Source: Jaenimonas drosophilae (lineage: Eukaryota > Euglenozoa > Kinetoplastea > Trypanosomatida > Trypanosomatidae). From it: a stretch of DNA of 64,000 bases. The position numbers and the translations under genes were made by a program. Shown piece after piece: positions 27,393 through 38,100 of this stretch. The notes under the pieces are model-generated. The model was not told where the DNA came from, made no database searches, and saw only the letters and a program-made list of their open reading frames with translations. The stretch is taken from positions 62,001 to 126,000 of the forward strand of contig JASAON010001643.1 of the NCBI GenBank assembly GCA_030849065.1. Reading direction: 5' to 3'. The first letter of the stretch is position 1; every line of letters starts with the position of its first letter.

Positions 27393-29795
27393 ATGGTCCG
27401 CGTGAAAGACAAGAAAGCCAAGGGCGATGATGCCTTCACCAAGCGCAAGCAGAAGGTTGGACGGAAGAAGTTGGCCCCTGCCACAGCCACTCGGGCGGAA
27501 GTTCATGCCCGTACCCTGCGTATCACGGGATCCTCATCCATGATGGCAGCATCGAAAGCAGATGCCGCAAAGGCAGCTCCCACAGCAACTCCCGGGGACG
27601 CCCCACGGCATACGACTGCGGTTGTCTTTCACAGCTTTTCTGAACTGCTTTCCACTCTCTACCACTACAAGGCTAGCCAACGTGCCTCTGCCTTTGCCGC
27701 CCTTACTCGCCTTTTAAACACTCAGGCAAAGATGGATGTGGAGGGAAGCGTTACTCGGATGGCCACGAGCAGTGCTGAAAACCGAGGTGCTGGCATTCAT
27801 GGGGTATCGCCTCTGCAGAAGCTCCATGGCTTCTCCGCTGCACTGGAGGCGCTGACCGACACGGATGATGATGTCCGCAAGAATGCGCTTGGCGCTTTGC
27901 GATTGATCATCGCGTGCCCCACAGGTTGGATCGCTACCACGGGACACTCCACCGATAGCTCAATCACACGCACCTCTGCGGTTGATGCTTCGTTGGAATC
28001 ATCAGACGGTGCATCGACTGTGGTGGAGGCTGAGCACCTTCAGGCCATCGTGCAGGCAGTCCATGTGGGTCTCACACATGCACTGAAGGCAGTGCGGTTG
28101 TCAGCGGTGGAGCTCTTGTCGGTGGTTTTGGAAGCAGGTGTTCGACCGGCAGCGTTTCGTCAAGCTGCACGAGCCATTTGTGAGTATCAACGCGTATACT
28201 TCACTACATCTACTGGGGATGGCGCAACAACTGCCCCGGCTGATGTGGAAGATAAAGAGCAAGAAGCGGAAGCGTGGATGATGGCGTTGGTAAAGCGTGT
28301 GTCGTCCCTTGTCCTGCGTTCAGAGAAGCTGGTAAAGGTCCTTCCACAACTTCTGGATGTGGTGTTGAGGGAATACTCTGGAGATAGTGACGAAGGTGCC
28401 GATACGAGGATGGATGCTGAAATGGTGCTGCCCGCAGCCAACCTATATTCACTCGGTAGTCCACGGGCTGCTACGGCGTGGCGCTATCCTTCACTGGTGC
28501 ATGATTTTCTGGAAGAGATGCTTCCTTCCTGGTCCAATCTATGGAAAGAGCTCATGGAGCTGCAGCTTGGGCTCCTGCGGCAGGATGAAAAGTTGGCAAG
28601 TGCGGTGTCGATTGCCCGATCCTACTCTTCTGTGTTACTATTCCTCAAGCAGCGGAACCTCCAGGCGGTGGCTCAGTCTTCCACCGGGCCACGACAACGT
28701 AACCTCAATGAAGAGGGAGATGGTCCAACAGAGAAGAGTAACATTGCTTTTAGCTCAGTCTTCATCTCGCGTAATAAGCAGCAGCTGATCAAGCACCTCT
28801 TCATTTCCAAGATTCCCGTTACCATGGATGAGTTGCTTAGTAGCAACGGAACCAATGGTGGGCGGCGTCTGGACCTGGGCCTGGCAATCGCCAAGGTCTG
28901 TGCACCAATGGCTGGCACAGATGAAGGATGGAAGCTGCTGCACCAATTTTTCTCCGGCGTGTTTGCCCAGAAGCAGGGTGACGGCAGCCAGAGTCCCAAC
29001 ACCTCCACGAGCCCCCTCCTGGCATCATCTCTCTCCTTTGGCACCGCCTTGCGCTGTACTCTGGCCTCAGTCGAGCTTTATGTGTCCATCCTTCAGCTCT
29101 TCCCACGCATTCGCACTGAGCCATCGGTGGGTTCATCTGCCACGGCAGCCGGATCTGTGTCCGAGCGGCTGATTCCCTTTGCTCCAGCACTACTTCACAC
29201 CGTCGTTCAGGTGCTGTACCGCAGCCCGATGCAACGATCAAAGGAGGCTGTCCAGCAGTCAGTCAGTGAGGAATCGATGCTAGCACGACTCTTGCTCTAT
29301 GTGGTGGAGGTGGTGAGTCGGCTATCCATGTACCCCCTTACGGATATACGGCAGAAGGGATATGATGGCGCGAAGAAGATGGAGCAGGTACTTCGGGCAT
29401 CGCTGGGGCAGGTCTTTGCCTCCATCCCTCGTCTCATGTTTGCCCTGCGCCTGAAGGAACGAACGGCCGATGTGGGCCAATCGTCCAGTGAGCCCCATAG
29501 TGCAGAAAACTGTGGTGTGCTTTCCAACCACAACGCGTCTGTGGATTTGGCGGTTCAGGGACTACTTCGCGTGCTATGGTTCATGTCTAGCACGTCACAC
29601 CCGCTTTTGCGCCATACTCCTGAAGATGCAACTACAGTTGGTTCTAACCTCCGCACCACACTCCTTCGGTCACTGGCCGCTCTGTTCCTTCCAGCCGGTC
29701 ATGGTGGAGCCACAGAAGATGGAATGCTGGTCAATCGGTGTCATGAGTCGACGCTCCTACTTGCAGAGCACTGCCTCTTCTACCTCACGCAGTAA
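27393..29795 (+). CDS. IPI1/TEX10-like pre-rRNA processing factor (Rix1 complex)
   Basis: 800 residues. The N-terminus has the basic IPI1/TEX10 signature: KRKQKVGRKKLAPATATRAE (17-36) followed by an HARTLRI-type segment. Next come helical repeats of the ARM/HEAT kind, starting with FSELLSTLYHYKASQRASAF (about 80-99), again as in this family. The remainder is a long alpha-helical solenoid with polar inserts, including Ser/Thr/Asn-rich loops near residue 530. Ipi1, with Rix1 and Ipi3, acts in ITS2 processing and late assembly of the large ribosomal subunit in the nucleus (known in yeast and animals). The C-terminal half is not recognisable to me. AG 27366-27367 after a T-rich tract supports the start. 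I am fairly confident in the family, less so in functional equivalence. Confidence 0.7.
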   Translation: MVRVKDKKAKGDDAFTKRKQKVGRKKLAPATATRAEVHARTLRITGSSSMMAASKADAAKAAPTATPGDAPRHTTAVVFHSFSELLSTLYHYKASQRASAFAALTRLLNTQAKMDVEGSVTRMATSSAENRGAGIHGVSPLQKLHGFSAALEALTDTDDDVRKNALGALRLIIACPTGWIATTGHSTDSSITRTSAVDASLESSDGASTVVEAEHLQAIVQAVHVGLTHALKAVRLSAVELLSVVLEAGVRPAAFRQAARAICEYQRVYFTTSTGDGATTAPADVEDKEQEAEAWMMALVKRVSSLVLRSEKLVKVLPQLLDVVLREYSGDSDEGADTRMDAEMVLPAANLYSLGSPRAATAWRYPSLVHDFLEEMLPSWSNLWKELMELQLGLLRQDEKLASAVSIARSYSSVLLFLKQRNLQAVAQSSTGPRQRNLNEEGDGPTEKSNIAFSSVFISRNKQQLIKHLFISKIPVTMDELLSSNGTNGGRRLDLGLAIAKVCAPMAGTDEGWKLLHQFFSGVFAQKQGDGSQSPNTSTSPLLASSLSFGTALRCTLASVELYVSILQLFPRIRTEPSVGSSATAAGSVSERLIPFAPALLHTVVQVLYRSPMQRSKEAVQQSVSEESMLARLLLYVVEVVSRLSMYPLTDIRQKGYDGAKKMEQVLRASLGQVFASIPRLMFALRLKERTADVGQSSSEPHSAENCGVLSNHNASVDLAVQGLLRVLWFMSSTSHPLLRHTPEDATTVGSNLRTTLLRSLAALFLPAGHGGATEDGMLVNRCHESTLLLAEHCLFYLTQ

Positions 29796-29968
29796 GGTAC
29801 ACTGCAATAATGAATCACGATTAATCTAGTTCATTCTCGTCTCGTCTCACCATTTCTGTACTTCATTCATGCACACTGTCCATGTCTCTTTCAGTCACCT
29901 AAACCACCTCTTCACGTTACTACTTTGGATCTCAACACCAGGATTAGGATAGGCCGTAGTTGGAGTCA

Positions 29969-30586
29969 ATGAGTTCTTACAAAAATGCCAGTGCTGAGGA
30001 GGAAGCACTGACTAAGTCCCGCGAGCTTGCTCGGGAGTACCTTTCCAAGGATGCCGTAGAAACCCTTCGCAACGCGCAACATGAAAGTAGGGAACGCCAT
30101 GGATTGCTTCCACCGGAGTTCAAGACTACGGATCTGGAACATGAAAAGAAGGTCAACGAGTACATCAGTGAGCACCGCTCGTGGCGGCAGAACGTCTATG
30201 TGCTTCGCAACTTCGAGTACTGGCGTCTACGAGCAGACTACTACCCCTATCTCCGCCGCAGCGACGAGAAGGACAACTTCTTTCTTCGAGGCATCACGTG
30301 CCACCCTCGTCTCTCAGAGTACCCCATGTGCAAGGCCGTGATTCGTGACTACTTCGTCTGCCGGGATAAGAATCCCCTCATGCAAGCCTTCAACATGTGT
30401 GCCCCGCTCAAGGAGCAGTTCTGCGCTTGCATCAACGAGGTGTTCGTGAAGAATCACGAACGTGGTGATAAAAAGTTCAACGCCAACCGTGAGACGTACT
30501 TTGCGGAGCAGCGCTCTAAGCGCTTCGCCAAAATGGTCAGTCAGGTGGAAGAGTCGATCGACGCCAAGACCAAGTTTCAGGACTAG
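29969..30586 (+). CDS. CMC1/CMC2-like twin CX9C mitochondrial protein
   Basis: 205 residues. The C-terminal half contains a twin CX9C (CHCH) fold: Cys121-x9-Cys131 (MCKAVIRDYFVC) and Cys144-x9-Cys154 (MCAPLKEQFCAC). The spacing and the KNP between them (134-136) resemble the CMC1/CMC2 family, which acts in cytochrome c oxidase assembly or metal handling in the intermembrane space. A 110-residue N-terminal extension, charged and helical with a Trp/Tyr-rich stretch (SWRQNVYVLRNFEYWRLRA), is not part of the small yeast proteins, so it may have a lineage-specific role. No cleavable presequence is expected for this import route. The frame is open to a TTG three codons upstream; the first ATG after AG 29940-29941 is 29969, which is taken as start. 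Confidence 0.76.
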   Translation: MSSYKNASAEEEALTKSRELAREYLSKDAVETLRNAQHESRERHGLLPPEFKTTDLEHEKKVNEYISEHRSWRQNVYVLRNFEYWRLRADYYPYLRRSDEKDNFFLRGITCHPRLSEYPMCKAVIRDYFVCRDKNPLMQAFNMCAPLKEQFCACINEVFVKNHERGDKKFNANRETYFAEQRSKRFAKMVSQVEESIDAKTKFQD

Positions 30587-30966
30587 GAAGGAATCATGCG
30601 TTGGACTGGCGCCTTTTATCGTTTGGGGGGCCCTCGTCATACCCCCTCTGGCTACTGCAGTGCAGCAGAGGTGGTACCAGGGAGAGGCATTGGCTGGATT
30701 TGCTTTGCATTCCTTGCCCCGTGTTCACGAAACCGTTTAACTACCCTTCACGTCATTGGTGGCGTCTTGGCTGGAAACCGACACAGTTCGTCACACATCC
30801 ACGTCATTCCTTAGCCTCCCACCTCACCTCAAGTTTGTTTGCCTGGAGTCCCAATCACTTCTGCCTTCCAGCGGTTCTATTCCTTCTTCTTCGTGACCCT
30901 TCATTCCAGCCATTTAGGTCAGATCTCCTCGTAGTGATAGTGACTTCATCGTGTGATTCATTGATC
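30587..30966 (+). promoter_or_regulatory. Intergenic region with tract and acceptor AG 30908-30909
   Basis: A pyrimidine-rich stretch at about 30875-30907 (ttccttcttcttcg core) is followed by AG 30908-30909. No ATG occurs between that AG and 30967. The open frame continuing upstream of 30967 to 30601 is therefore leader or intergenic sequence and not coding. Confidence 0.55.
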
Positions 30967-32415
30967 ATGGCTGCCACCGCCGCTTCCACCTTTGTTCGTG
31001 TAGGGGCCCTCTCCTGCCAGCGAAACTCCTTTTTGCGTGAGCTCTCCACCGTCGTCGTGTCTTCTGAGGAGGTGAAGGGAACGAAGAAGGCCCCACAGAC
31101 CACCTATGACCTCATGTGTGCTGACTCTGTCTTGTTTCCTGAAGGCGGCGGTCAACCCTGCGACCACGGCACCTTGACCTTCGCAGCCAGTAGTGGCGAG
31201 GAGTCTATGGCCCCCATCACCGCCGTCGTTCGCCGTGGAGATCGGTGCATCCTCAACAGTCCAGTTCCTATCCCTGTCGGTGCAACAGTCCTGCAGAAGG
31301 TTGATTGGAAGCGCCGCATGGATCACATGCAGCACCACACTGGACAGCATCTTTTGACGGCGGTGGTTGAACGCGAGGATACCTTGCACCTTCCCACCGC
31401 CAGCTGGTCCTTGACGCACCCCTTCTGCTTCATTCAGCTTGATGCGGCGTCGGTGCATTCAGATGCCTCAAGTCCTTACGCCAAGTACTTTACGAAGGAG
31501 AAGAAGATCACAGACGAAATGGTGGACAAGATTCAGGATGCCTGCAACGATGCGATCAAGCGTGGGGTTCTAGTTCAGTGTGACACCTTTGCTTCACGTG
31601 AAGTGTACCAAGCAGAGCAGGATAAGCGGCGTGAGGAGGAGGAGCGCGCTGGCGGTGCGGCTGCCTTCCGCAGTCGTGGAATTCCTGAGGATGTGACTGG
31701 GCCCATTCGTATCATCTCACTGGAGGACATTGACAGCTGCACATGCTGTGGAACCCACCTTCATCACTTGTCGGAGCTCCAGGCGATGGTTCTCCTTCAC
31801 CAGGAGGTGAAGGGCTCCACCGTGAAGCTCTTCTTCATTACTGGTGAGCGTGCACTGAAACACCTGCGAGAGATGCATCATCGAGAGCGTAGCCTTACGG
31901 TTGAGCTTGGGGGATGCCAACCAGAGGACTTCGTTCCTACCGTTCAGAAGCGCTCCAAGGCCTTCACTGAAATGGAGAAAAAGATGAAGCGCTGGACGTT
32001 GGAGCTGGCGGACGGAGAAGCACAGGAGCTCATACAGCAGCTAAGCAGCAGTCCAGACGGCGCACGCCGTGTACTCACGTTGCGGCGTGACGACGTGGAG
32101 TTGGAGTTCTTCAATGCTGTACGCACCAAGTTGAATGAGGCGGGGTACACCGAAGTGGTCTTGGTTGCTGCATGGGCCATTGATGTTGCCGCTGCTGCCT
32201 GCTCACACAAGGTCGTCCCCACCAAAGACGTTAATGGTCAAGTCTTCGTCACGGGCCCAGCGGAGGTGGTTGGCCCCATCGCAGATATCGTCAAGTCCGT
32301 CATGGTGGAAGTGAAGGGTGGGGTCTCCAAGATGGGCTTTCGCGGGAAGGGGAGCCTGAAGCAGTGGGCAGACCTCGTTACAGCCCTTCCACCCACCTGG
32401 GACGCACAACAGTAA
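30967..32415 (+). CDS. AlaX-type alanyl-tRNA editing protein (AARSD1-like)
   Basis: 482 residues related to the editing domain of alanyl-tRNA synthetase. These free-standing enzymes hydrolyse Ser-tRNA(Ala) made in error. Signatures in order: FPEGGGQPCDHG (57-68), VDWKRRMDHMQHHTGQHLL (112-130) with the zinc ligands His124 and His128, and CCGTH (260-264), which supplies the second pair of ligands in the family's CxxxH motif. The length fits the longer eukaryotic AARSD1 type with an N-terminal beta-barrel part and a C-terminal extension; residues 300-480 include a helical stretch and an Ala/Gly-rich end (ADIVKSVMVEVKGGVSKMGF region) like the C-terminal domain of AlaRS relatives. It probably acts in the cytosol; no targeting signal is seen. 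All metal-binding residues needed appear present. Confidence 0.85.
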   Translation: MAATAASTFVRVGALSCQRNSFLRELSTVVVSSEEVKGTKKAPQTTYDLMCADSVLFPEGGGQPCDHGTLTFAASSGEESMAPITAVVRRGDRCILNSPVPIPVGATVLQKVDWKRRMDHMQHHTGQHLLTAVVEREDTLHLPTASWSLTHPFCFIQLDAASVHSDASSPYAKYFTKEKKITDEMVDKIQDACNDAIKRGVLVQCDTFASREVYQAEQDKRREEEERAGGAAAFRSRGIPEDVTGPIRIISLEDIDSCTCCGTHLHHLSELQAMVLLHQEVKGSTVKLFFITGERALKHLREMHHRERSLTVELGGCQPEDFVPTVQKRSKAFTEMEKKMKRWTLELADGEAQELIQQLSSSPDGARRVLTLRRDDVELEFFNAVRTKLNEAGYTEVVLVAAWAIDVAAAACSHKVVPTKDVNGQVFVTGPAEVVGPIADIVKSVMVEVKGGVSKMGFRGKGSLKQWADLVTALPPTWDAQQ

Positions 32416-32774
32416 TGCAGTCACCCAATATGAGACAAGCTGTCCACCTTGAACGTCACCACCTTGCCCACGTGGCTGGTGAGGAACGGGTGTGCACTGG
32501 TGTGCTACGCCTCTCCATCCCCCTTCACACACATTGACAATCATCAAATTCATCATCTATCGTGTATTCGCAGACACCGCCACGCACTGAGAGTATCTCT
32601 GAAGTGCACCCATATGCTACGACGCGATTGCCGCATTCATATCCCAGTCAACTGTTTTTTTTTCCCCATGTTCACTTCATCATTGTCAATGCTCGCTCAT
32701 GCAGGTTTCATGAAGCTGATACTCTAGCACACATCATCGGCATTACTTTCTAGTAGCTGGTGCCCATACAGGGT
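32416..32774 (+). other. Intergenic region
   Basis: 3' UTR of the editing protein gene and leader of the F-box gene. A T run at about 32654-32663 within a pyrimidine-rich stretch is followed by AG at 32703-32704, and another AG is at 32752-32753 close to ATG 32775. No gene is seen. Confidence 0.5.
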
Positions 32775-34772
32775 ATGCTCAGTCCTGACACATCAACCAT
32801 ATCCACGCCAACATGTCCCTCTGAACTATTCTTCGATGACGGAGAGGACTCCACCACCTCCACTGATCTAAGCACCAGTTCGTCAGGTCTAACCCCAGGT
32901 GCAGGACCGTCAAACCACTACCATGTTACACGTCGGTCCTCATCCACAGCGCCACAGGATGGCCGACGCACCGCAGGGGATCTCCCTATCGATCTCATTC
33001 GTCAGGTGCTGCGCTTCCTCCCTGTTCGTGACATCCTCCGCTCAATTGCGTTGGTGTGCCGTGCATACTGCACGATCACCTTACGGGAGCCGTTCTTTTG
33101 GCGAGATCGTTGCCGACAGCACCTTCTATCACAGGATGGGTTTGGTGGTCTCCTCTACATTCGTCAAGATGTGTATAGGGGTTCCAGAGCACCTCTACGC
33201 TCTCTCTCCTTGTACCCGTCAACCATGCACCTATCTCCTCTGACGGATGATGGGAGGGCAAACTTCAGCTACCTTGTCGGTGTCCCTCGACTAATTCTCG
33301 ATGCAGACGCTAGCTCTGGTAACGCCTCCGCCGCGGGCTTCCCCGCGGTTCCCGTCGACGTACAGCTATGCCTGCAGCATATCCTGGATGATCTTGCATC
33401 TCACTCTGTCCACTGCTTTACTGACCCTCCAGTTCGGTTATGTGACGGTACCTCCCTTGCACACGAGGTGGTGTGCTCAAGGTGGGCACGACAGATTCGC
33501 CGAGCAATGCTTTTTGTTGAAGGAAGCATGCCCAAATTCAACCATGAATCAACCGAGTGGAAGCAACGAGGCGTCCTGGATTCCTCCAAGACTGTGCGAA
33601 TGACCGTCTTTGATGCTGAAGATCATCGGCCTCGGCCGGTAGACTTCACTGAGTACTCAGACTTGGTGGCCCATCTGAAGCATTGTCTGCAACGCTGTTG
33701 GCATCTGTGCTACACCATCAACTTTACCCTTCTTCTGAAACACAAACAATTTGTTCGACCCATAGGCGATGGGCCTGAACCTGCCAACTCTCTCTTCCAC
33801 GTGATGATGACGCACACAAACCTCCAACGTCAAAGTGACTGCTATCCATTTCTTGTGGCAGCCTCCGGCTCGGGTACTTCAGCCACAGAGGCACGACTTT
33901 ACGGGGTCGGGGTTGTCTTTCCTGTGGCAACCAGCATGGCAAATTGGAAGTCGTGGAGCGCAGTGGTGGCACGCCAACGTGGTGCCACAATCTCCGATGG
34001 GGACCATTGTGCCAGCAGCCTTTGTGTGGACGATGATCCTCGGGCTGTGGGTCTCGTGTTGGGGGCTCTACCCGCGCCATCCTCACAGCTGCCGCATGAA
34101 GACATCGATCGCCACGCGTCAGCAAGTGGGTCCCCATCCCGGGAGGATCTCGTCCACAGTCCAACATTTTCCCTTGACATCCCACCTGATCATGAATTCC
34201 AGCCTACGTCGTTACCTGACTTTCTTCTGTTTCCTCTGAAACACATCTTGGTCTACGTCTACATGCTGGAGCACATCACCTTCTCCGATACGAATCACCA
34301 CCTCTGGGAAGACCCCTACGAGCTAAAGTACGCCATTTGTAGCCGCATCGTCAGCCCAACAGGAGATGCGGTGGAGTGCCGCTTCTTTTACTCTCACTTG
34401 GTACGAAATCCACGGATGTACGTTTCCATGAGCTTTGCGGAAACCAAACTTCCGTTGGCGACAATCCAGCAAGTATTTTCTGGTGACGTTGAACGAAATC
34501 TGCAGGAACTCTTCAAGGGCGGTTACGGTCGGGTGGAGGTGGACATACGACCAACAGTCAGCAGAGAGAACTTTCTTCAGCTGCGGAATACGCTTGGGCT
34601 TCCATTGAACTTTCCCGTGGCGTTGCTGTGGAATGTTGTACTGTTCGCCACTTGTATTGGTGCTACGGTGTTGGACAGCCACTTGGCCTCTACCCTTCTG
34701 CAGTACGACATGACCTTCACCGATGCACTGGAACTGGCGTTTTCCAAAGAGGAACTGCTTGGAATTCCGTAG
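32775..34772 (+). CDS. F-box protein
   Basis: 665 residues. A disordered Ser/Thr-rich N-terminus (1-65) precedes an F-box at about residues 68-112: DLPIDLIRQVLRFLPVRDIL, then ALVCRAYC and EPFFWRDRC, the typical three-helix pattern with the conserved Leu-Pro and terminal Trp. F-box proteins recruit substrates to SKP1-cullin ubiquitin ligases (known). The rest, about 550 residues, has no WD40 or leucine-rich repeats that I can see. It is a mixed alpha/beta region rich in His and Cys with a polar linker near residues 420-470, so the substrate-binding part is of unknown type. The frame opens five codons earlier at GTG, but ATG 32775 is the first ATG after AG 32752-32753. Confidence 0.72.
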   Translation: MLSPDTSTISTPTCPSELFFDDGEDSTTSTDLSTSSSGLTPGAGPSNHYHVTRRSSSTAPQDGRRTAGDLPIDLIRQVLRFLPVRDILRSIALVCRAYCTITLREPFFWRDRCRQHLLSQDGFGGLLYIRQDVYRGSRAPLRSLSLYPSTMHLSPLTDDGRANFSYLVGVPRLILDADASSGNASAAGFPAVPVDVQLCLQHILDDLASHSVHCFTDPPVRLCDGTSLAHEVVCSRWARQIRRAMLFVEGSMPKFNHESTEWKQRGVLDSSKTVRMTVFDAEDHRPRPVDFTEYSDLVAHLKHCLQRCWHLCYTINFTLLLKHKQFVRPIGDGPEPANSLFHVMMTHTNLQRQSDCYPFLVAASGSGTSATEARLYGVGVVFPVATSMANWKSWSAVVARQRGATISDGDHCASSLCVDDDPRAVGLVLGALPAPSSQLPHEDIDRHASASGSPSREDLVHSPTFSLDIPPDHEFQPTSLPDFLLFPLKHILVYVYMLEHITFSDTNHHLWEDPYELKYAICSRIVSPTGDAVECRFFYSHLVRNPRMYVSMSFAETKLPLATIQQVFSGDVERNLQELFKGGYGRVEVDIRPTVSRENFLQLRNTLGLPLNFPVALLWNVVLFATCIGATVLDSHLASTLLQYDMTFTDALELAFSKEELLGIP

Positions 34773-35152
34773 AACCTGCTCTCCAGAATGAGACGTCCGT
34801 TCATTAAACCCATACAAAATCGTCTTCCTCCCTGAGCTCCTCTGATGCCTTGGCCCTGCGGCCCACAACCACAACACTCGCAACGCTGATCACTGCGGTA
34901 GGTGCTGCATTCGTCCTCCCTATCATCCACGTTCCGACTCTCCCTATCCCTTTTGCTGGTTCTCTTGCTTTGTGTAGATCAGGAACGCCTTGTGATAACC
35001 TCTCCACGGGGTGATCGGCTTGATGTCGATTTGATACTCTGTGGCCTGCGTTCGCTTTGTACAACCAAACTCCGTAGCTGCGGTGTTTTTTCTTCTTCAC
35101 CCCCCGTTTGACGCGGAGGGATTGGACGAGCCAGTCAGCCTCTCATCCATCC
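34773..35152 (+). promoter_or_regulatory. Intergenic region with tract at 35085-35109
   Basis: A pyrimidine-rich tract (about 35085-35109, T and C runs) is followed by the first AG at 35117-35118. The next ATG is 35153. The open frame upstream of this ATG starts at a TTG inside the tract and cannot be translated if the AG is used. Confidence 0.5.
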
Positions 35153-38100
35153 ATGGCGCGGCAAGCTGTGCGAAGAGGATACACCACAGTGTGGACCCTT
35201 GCTTGGTATCCACGACTGTGGTGCTTCCCTCGTCTTCAGAGGAGATGGGGAAGTGAAATCCTTAGTACAACGCCTGCTTCGTCAGCGTCTCCACCTTCTA
35301 CAGCAATGGCTGGCCTGTCTACCGCTCGAGATCTGCAGGCCGCTCTCATGAGCCTAGCTCAGGAACAGAGGCCACTGGATGCATCTACTTCCGACTCTGT
35401 GTCTCAAGCTGCAATACAGACCAAATCAAAGAGCAACAATTCCACCTCATCTTCTGATCAATCTGTTGGAACGAGTCCAGAGGATGAAGGATGGCGACAG
35501 GTGGCTGGTGAAGCCGCATTGTTGTCACGCATGCTCCTCAACAAACGACGACGATCAGACAGAGTCATGAGGAACCATCACGATTCATCTCCGCAGCGGA
35601 TAAGTCATTCATCACTCACACCGATCCCCACAGCTTCACCTCCAGTCCCGACGACGTCATCGGTGTGGATGCAGGCACTCACCATGTTCAGTGCCTCGCT
35701 CCAACAAGCGGTGACTCCAACCACGCAGCACATCAATCTACTTCTGGCAATTATCGCAAAGGAAAGGGTCTGGCGTAGTGTGGATGAGGTGGAGAGGTTC
35801 TATCTACGCTTCGTAGAATCGGCCAAAAGCCTGCGCGAGGAAAGGGAGGCCCGTCTTGAAGCGGCAACAGAAGCGTACTCTGAAGGCCTGCTCGCTCGAC
35901 ACCGTGGCCCTCGACGTGAAGAAGTCCTGTACGACTCCGATGATATGGTGGGTGATGATTCACCTGAGCCGTCACCATTTGCTCAGCAGGTACGATTGCG
36001 TCATGAGATTCGTGAGCTACGATCCGTGGAACACTCCTTGCTTCCCAACGCGCAGACATTTGGAATCCTCATGGATGCCGCGATGGAGAGGGGGTTGTGG
36101 ATGGCCGCACTGGGCTACTTCGACTCTATCCTTGACGCCAGCATGAACGTGACCGAGGCAGTCCTGGCGTTGGCACTGCGCGCATGTCTAGCAGGCGGGG
36201 CCTTGACTCCATGGGCCATAACCGCAGATGATGACGCTGGTGCGTCGACAACACAACGGCTTCCGTTGAAGACAAATCAACGTGGACCAGCGCTGCGCGC
36301 GTCCGCGTTACCTCGACACACAAGTCAAGCCGCGCAAACCACCTCCACCCCGTCGAGACCTCCGCTCCTGTGGGAAACAGCCTATGAATGGTTTTTGTGG
36401 TGGAGTCCAAATCATGCGGCGCCGTCCACGGTCTACTTGATGGTGCAGCTCCTCCAAGCAGCTGGAGAGTCAGGAAAGATTATCCACCTCTACCACACAT
36501 GTACAGGGGCATTCGCGGCAGATGAGGTCGGCGGCTTCGCCACCTGCTGGGATGCTGTCAGTGCAAACTCGAATGAGCATCATCCCACTGTGGCAGCCCT
36601 CTGGGAGGCTGTGGGAGATGCAGCACGTGAGCGTGGTGATTGGAAGGTTTCACTGTCTCTGTGGCAGCAGGCAGCCACTCGGTGGCGACGCCTCGCTGCC
36701 AGTCTCATCGCCCCGCCATCTCCACATAGGGTGACGTCAGTGAGTCTGAGTGTTGCTGCTTCACTCGCTCCATCCAGCTCCTCTCGTCTTCATCAGCTGG
36801 CACAGCGGCTGCAAGTTTCCGCTCTTCATACCCTTCGTCGAGTGCATCGATATGCAGATATTCTGGCACTCTACAGAACGCACGGCTGGTCGGCTGATTC
36901 ACCGTACCGAAGCTTGTGGACCCCCGAGGCTATCACCTTTGTCGCTCAAGCTGCCTTCGCGACGCAGAACGTACCGTTGCTCCTGGAGTTGTCTGGGGTA
37001 GTGGGGGACACTGAAGGGTCAGCCCCGCCCTGTGCGCCAACATTTGATGTCTTTGACTGCACACTTCGAGCGATTCAGCAACAAGTGATTCTGTTGTCCC
37101 CCGTACGTACTCACGTTACCGGAAGCAATACGAATTGGGTAGAGCTTTCGCAGAACGTGTACGCTGCCTGCATTCGGCACGCCCTCCACCCACGAGGAAC
37201 CACCCCGCCGCCAGCAGCTTCCTCGCATGGGCCTCTCATGCAGATGCTGTCGCAAATCCGTGGTCCCGTAGTCGCCTCGGGCGTGATGAAGCCGCTGTGG
37301 CAGCAGGCCCTTGAGCACCTCTCCCATGTTCGTCGCAGCGATGCGGTGATGGTGGCCCTCACCCTGGACATTCTCGCGCACTCCGCCACCTCACGCCAGC
37401 CAAACTCTGCTTCACCACATCCTGCTCTCTGGCAGGCTGCCATGTCCGTCTTCAGTCGGTGTGTGCAGGATGCCGCAGTCACCCCAACAGAAGATGGGCG
37501 GGTTGAGCTCCAGCAACAGCTCGCACTCACCGCGGTCACCGCCTCGGCGGTGACTCAAACCATCACGTGGATGTCCTCCCATCAGCCCTTTGCCGCCCTG
37601 TCTCTGCTACACCTCTCTCGCACATATCACTGGCTACCGGAGGAACATGGTCAACGACTTCAGCTCATTGTGCAGGCGGAGGCAGCCCATCACGTCGAGA
37701 CGAGACTCGCACTCACCAATCCGTTGCCTGTTGCTAGCACGAACGGCGTCTCCTCAACGAGAGCGATGGACGACTTTATTGCGTGGGTTGCGACCCGTTC
37801 ACAGCGTATTGCCCCCCTTGATGGTATGGGCATGTCTCCTGCAGTTGAAGCTGACGCCTCTGTGCGTCGTGCTTGGGCAAAAATTCTCGATGCCGCCGTC
37901 ATGTGCATGCAGCAACTTCACCACTCCAGTGAGCCAGCGACCGCATCGCTACACAACTTGATTGGGGAGTTTCGTGCCGCGTGGAGGCTCGAAGAAGGTA
38001 GCACTCCGTCGTCAGTTGTGGCTTGTGGGTCCATGGCACCGGTCATTGTCAACGCTGTTTTGCAGCAGGTGATGGTCACTGCCGCACATCGATGGACTCT

